From Echiichthys vipera (Eukaryota > Chordata > Actinopteri > Perciformes > Trachinidae): 64,000 bases of DNA. The notes under the pieces were generated by a model, which was not told the origin of the DNA, did no database searches, and saw only the letters and a program-made list of their open reading frames with translations. Within the stretch, counting starts at the first letter, position 1. Each line of letters begins with the position of its first letter. This document shows, one piece after another, positions 59,261 to 64,000 of the stretch. The translations under genes were made by a program, and so were the position numbers. The stretch covers positions 16,915,794 through 16,979,793 of the forward strand of contig OY829647.1 in assembly GCA_963691815.1 (NCBI GenBank), given 5' to 3'.

Positions 59261-62091
59261 CAGCTTTGAATTCACAGCACACACATCACCCTGTTTTCCC
59301 TCTCCATTCCCTCGCTTTCCTCTCACCAAGCCCCACCCAGAAAGTTTCTTTTTTTCCCCCTCAAATGAAATGTCCAGACACTAAACAGCTTCAGGTGGTC
59401 CCTTTCAGCTCCAAACGGTGTGTTAAGGTGGATAATGGTCTACAGTCCTCGAAATCATTAATCGTTACATGGATTTTTAAAACCTTTTTTTTTTTTATTC
59501 CTCAACTAGCTCCCCAACAGGCTGCTTCAAACTGATTTATTTTAGTAGAGAGGTCTCACCTGGGTGTCCTATCTTTGTAACAAACTAACCAATAGGCTCC
59601 AGCTGTAGCCTACTCAGGGTTCCCACGCCTTCTTAAACATCAAATTTAAGGGACTTTGCGGACCTTTCCCTCAAATTTAAGGACCCAACACATCATTGTT
59701 ACAACACAATAATGCGTGAAACAGTGATGCACACCTTCAGACAGCAGGGGCACGTTTAATGTGAAAACGCTGAGTACCATTTTGCTGCGGTTTCTGGGTT
59801 GCCTGGAAACGGTGTTAACCAGTGTGCAACAGGCTTTGACGTATTTTTTCTCCCGTTTGGCAGGTGTGTCAGAGGTATTACGAGAATCAGCAGCGTTAGA
59901 GGTTCTGTACTTGAAATACTGAAGAAAAAAGGTTGTCTCCACATGATTCTCACCAACCGTTCATGAAAAAACAGACGTTTCAGGACGGCCCCCGGTGTCT
60001 GATATCAACACGGAAGGCATGTGCATGCACACACTGCCGGACCGGATATCAAAACAAACCAGCCGAGAAACTCGGATTACAACACACACAGAGGGAGAGT
60101 GACTTCATGCTCTGCTCACGACGCCATTAATCTACTATGTCTTTACATAGCAGATATTTGTTTACTGCTGACTACAGCCCCTTTGCGTTAAAACAAATAT
60201 ATTCTTGCACAGAATACATAAATTTAAGCACTTTCAATGAACTATGTCTGTTTTCAAAAACTTTGGACAGCCATTAGGGAGTATTTTCCTTGTGTATTCA
60301 CACACTTGACATCTTCCCAACAGCAGTTACACTCTGATGAACGTGTTTGAAAGCAAATAAAACTGAAAATAAAGAATGGCTTGTTTTGATTGATGCAAGG
60401 GAGTGAAATCAAAATGAATAAAAAGGTTTTGATAGATGTTTTCAATGTGACTGCATTGATTATGCTCTCATAGCAGTGTGTTTCCAGCAGTTTGAGTGGA
60501 CAAGAGGCTGTGCAGGAACATGTGTGGTTGCAGAATCTTGCAACAGAACATAAACAATTTTAACACAGACAGGTCGTAGTTTACAGCCACCCAGCCCTCC
60601 ACCTTCACTGGGCTGACCTTTGTCATTGTTTTTCAGGAATATATCCATTTACACACAGAAAAAAATAGCTGGCGTTAACATTTACACACTCTAGACCCTG
60701 TTCTGGAAAAGCTCCGCTCTGCAAAATGGAGATTAAGATATACATTTAAAATTCAATCAGCCTATTGCCCATTATACAGATCATAGAGTCCAGCCCAATT
60801 CTTTTGTTGTTTAAACTCAGTTTTGCAGGTGATGCTTAACTCCGCCATGGTTCTTAAGACATCCAAAACATACTATGACATACAGTATATGAAATACATA
60901 CACAGAAGAGGTTGAAAATGAACAGATATCAAGGACTTTAAGTCACACACAAGTGGTTGCACCAATTTTCAGTACAAGGTCTGTAAATCTGCTGTGTCAT
61001 GAAATGTTAATACTTCCCCACTTTGTTGTCATTCCACACGTTTGTGCGTACTGTATATACCAGCGTAGAAAGACCCATTTATCATGCCCTCATGTCACAC
61101 ACTGATGAACCATTTCCTGACATTTATAAACTTACAAGTTGACTTTAAGACATTTAGTTTTTCCTCTGGATACCGTCCTTTGTTAAATGGGAGTACATAA
61201 GAAAATTCTCTTACATTATCAATGATGGCTATAACAGAAACAGGATGTAGAAAGACAAATGGTCATGTTTTTCTTACCGCAAACTGTCATATTCTAAATA
61301 GATACTATCAGATATGTATTATTATTGCCTGCAGTCAACTGATACCATGTTATTAGGGGCTTACTTGGCAGACAGTGCATATCTAGTAAAGCCTTTTATC
61401 ACCAGTCTCAGATGAAAGAAAGCTAGAGCACTTATGTGCTTTTTTATTTCTCGAAGAAGCCGTGTATAAATACAGTTAAAGAACATTTATGTATAAAGTC
61501 TTCTAGGCCTCTGTCTTATCTTCCCTCAGGACGTGATCTCTCAGTGACGACCACATGGGCCGAGGAAGTCCTGGTCCAAGTACTACAATGGCTGCTTTAT
61601 TCTCCTGGAGGTGGGATGACAAAAGATGCCATAATTGTTTCCTTTACTGTTTTTTTTAGCAACTACTCCCTCATTTGCTGACAGTGCAGATTCAGTGAGT
61701 AACCTGGAAACATATCAGGGTCAGGAATTACACTGACTCTTTTCCAGTCGGGTCATCTGTGGCCGGTTAAATAATATCGGTAGAGACAAGTATCAAATAC
61801 CCTTTTTACAGGGCTCACTGCAGAAGGCAGAGAAAGTACAGTATGTACAGATCCTAGGATTTAAGTTAAACAGGCAGGGGCATTTATTTTCTCTGTGGTT
61901 TGGCATGAATCTACACTGGAGGCTCCCCTCTCCTCAAGTTGTTTTTTAAAGCATTGTCAGTGGATCAAACTGTCTTCAGTGAAAAACACAGATTTCAATG
62001 GAACAATATTATATTACATAAAACATCAAATGGAAATTCTTAAATTGTAACTCCAGCGAAAGTGGACCAGAAAGTCTTTTTCGGCATGAAT
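59261..62091. other. Intergenic region upstream of emp1
   Basis: 2.8 kb without a recognisable gene. A dispersed-repeat relic lies near 59615-59760 (GGTTCCCACGCCTTCTTAAA, TTAAGGACCCAACACATC). Open frames here are short and unrecognised. Confidence 0.6.
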
Positions 62092-62729
62092 ATACATCAA
62101 AAAAGCCAGCGAGACTATTTTTGGGGTGATCACCTATTAACAAAGAAATCCGGGAGAGGCGCTAACAGCTGGATGTGGCTAACACTGATTAGCTCGGGGC
62201 AAAGTGCCGAACGTATCCAAAGCAGATTTTTTTAACCACTCATTTTTGCTAAAATAATACAAAACCTATGCAGTAGCATGATAAGAGTCCCTACACATAA
62301 AACGAAGCACTAACAACACAGTGCTTCAGAGTTCATTTTAAGAAAAAGAAGACAACATTGTTATACAATGTCTTAGCAGCCGGCTCTGTTCATATTGAGA
62401 GGCAGTTTACAATTTGATTACGTAATGGATGTATGTAGCCGGCCGCTAAGGCTTGTAGCCTGGTAAGATAGTCTTTTTAAATAAACAATGGGTTCACCTA
62501 CTACATTGATGGTGCTTCGTTTTATTTGTAAGGACTATTATCATGCTACTGCAGAGGTTTGGTGCTATTTTAAACAATATTAGTGGTTAAAAAAAGCTGT
62601 TTTGGATGATTGAGCGTTCTGCCCCGAGCTACTCAGTGTTAGCCCCGTCTGGCTGCTAGAGAATCTCTGGGATTTCTTTCATAATAGGTGATCACCCAAA
62701 AAACTTGTCTCAATCCCTTATTTGATGTA
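62092..62729. repeat. Large foldback element, about 218-bp arms
   Basis: Left arm 62092-62310 and right arm 62512-62729 are inverted imperfect copies. Shared words include GGTGATCACCTATTA, TAGCTCGGGGCA, TTTTTTTAACCACT, GCAGTAGCATGATAA and AAAACGAAGCAC. Outer ends are TACATCAAA and TTTGATGTA. The spacer is about 200 nt and non-coding. Confidence 0.85.
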
Positions 62730-62734
62730 TAATT

Positions 62735-63480
62735 ATTAGGGGTGGAGCGGTTTATTGAAAAAATCCGTCCCATTCCGTACGCATGTCACGGCTTGGTACA
62801 CGTGTGTACCGCTCGGTTTATGAGGTGCAACGTAGCCTAAGCCTTCATGACCGCTGTCCTTTCTCGTATCCGTCTCAGCGCTACGTCTCAGCGCGTCAAA
62901 TCCCCTGTAGGCGCACGGCCACAATGCTACGCACGCTCCCGCTATGCATGTTACCGCTACGCATGTTCCCGCTACCCACGCTCTCTCTACGCTCTTGTTA
63001 CGCTCTTCTTGGTGGGTTTCTGAACCCTCTTGGCAACAGCTTACTAGGCTCCCCTCTGTTTGCCCGTTTCTGTCTGTTTAAATCTGTGGTTAAATCACCA
63101 CAACAATGTCTCTTTCTACTCTGAAAAAAAGAAAAGTTGTCACAGAAAACCGCCAGTTCACCAGAGAAGTTTTTGTTTCTGTCTCTGTAAAGCCTGAGTT
63201 TACTCTGCAGCCATATCGGTGTGCAAAGAGGATAAGGCATTTTAAAAAAAAAAATCATGCTACTCTGCACGCATTTGTGTCAGTCCAGTTTTTTATTAAA
63301 AAAATAATGTGTCATATGTACTTGTCAGCCTGGTAAAGTAACTAGTTACTGAAGTAATCAGATAAATGTAGTCCAGGAAAAAGTAGAATATTTCCACTTA
63401 TTGTAGTGGAGTAGAAGAATAAAGTAGCATGTCAATAAAATACTCAAAAGGAGAAGAGCCTCAAACTTTACTTTAGTCCA
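62735..63480. repeat. hAT-like and other dispersed repeat remnants
   Basis: AGGGGTGGAGCGGTTTATTG, TGTCACGGCTTGGTACACGT and GTACCGCTCGGTTTATGAGG resemble the end of fish hAT elements. A stretch of imperfect CGCTACGCATGTTCCCGCTA-type tandem words lies at about 62925-63005. GTAGTGGAGTAGAAGAATAA (about 63401) belongs to another common repeat. The frame at 63106-63336 is unrecognised. Confidence 0.4.
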
Positions 63481-64000
63481 ATAATTGAGTGAAAACCTCT
63501 GGTTCACAGGTTTGTTCATTTAACAAGGATTGTTTTTTGACAAGCTTGTTGCACTTTGAATTCATGACTACTATTTACATTGATAAAATAAAGACAACAT
63601 ACTGTATGTACTCCTATGTCGCTGCATTGTTTTACATTATCTAATAATGTGATGCTCATGTTTTTCCAGCCCCTCATTTTGGATCATTTTTGTCAACTGG
63701 CCTCAATTCCACATTAATTGAATAGCCCTGATTTAGCCTTTATTCAGTCAGTTCAGTGATGCTGTTTGTGCGTATTTCAGTGAGAGAAAACCTATTTTCT
63801 TCATTTTTTCTAAGATTTGATAATGTAAAAGTGTTTTTATTCTTACCTAGAAGGCAAACAATTATTTACCTATTTGCCAACTAAATATATGAACGCGTAA
63901 ATACAGCAATGTGTCTCCTACTGTTTCAAAATCTCACTTCACTTTCATTTAAGATTGTTGCAGTAATCCCTAAGCAAGCTGCCTCATTCTTTCAGTTTTT
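63481..64000. other. Intergenic, nothing recognised
   Basis: AT-rich sequence with no gene, hairpin or repeat family that I recognise. Confidence 0.5.

Noticed and set aside
63106..63336. 76-codon frame near the window end
   Set aside because: Sits in hAT-like repeat remnants and shows no recognisable domain.

Overview
The window is vertebrate genomic DNA, most likely from a ray-finned (percomorph-type) fish. It shows short exons with GT-AG introns, abundant CA, TC and TG microsatellites, and many dispersed repeats typical of teleosts: MITEs with terminal inverted repeats, hAT-like and Tc1-like remnants, and LINE 3' ends. Open reading frames are mostly uninformative here, so the genes were rebuilt by joining exons at splice sites with phase checks. 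I saw no prokaryotic features, tRNA, rRNA or CRISPR array.

Layout. (1) 1-30.3 kb, plus strand: the 3' part of grin2b, the NMDA-receptor GluN2B subunit. Ten coding exons run from the end of the amino-terminal domain, through ligand-binding lobe S1, M1, the M2 pore loop, M3, lobe S2 and M4, to one very large exon for the cytoplasmic tail. That tail ends in the PDZ ligand ESDV. A long 3' UTR follows. (2) 34.8-39.0 kb, minus strand: a three-coding-exon gene for a 186-residue, cysteine-free, probably secreted protein with a regular four-heptad coiled coil; I cannot name it. Part of it has been duplicated into its own intron. (3) 43.5-46.7 kb, plus: an NFAM1-like single-Ig membrane receptor with a canonical ITAM. 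(4) 48.0-53.5 kb, plus: f8a, the huntingtin-associated protein HAP40, in 12 coding exons. (5) 55.3-59.2 kb, minus: emp1, a four-pass PMP22/EMP/claudin-family protein that lacks the usual pair of extracellular cysteines. (6) 59.2-64 kb: intergenic sequence with a large foldback element.

The grin2b-emp1 neighbourhood matches human 12p13, where EMP1 neighbours GRIN2B. F8A and NFAM1 are elsewhere in mammals, so the interleaving is a fish arrangement or a rearranged block. The genes do not form one pathway: a synaptic ion channel, a possible secreted factor, an immune signalling receptor, a huntingtin partner and an epithelial membrane protein.

The most interesting points are the unnamed coiled-coil gene with its decoy partial exon, the low-complexity expansion of the GluN2B tail, the cysteine-less EMP1 loop, and several hairpin or foldback elements close to exons.
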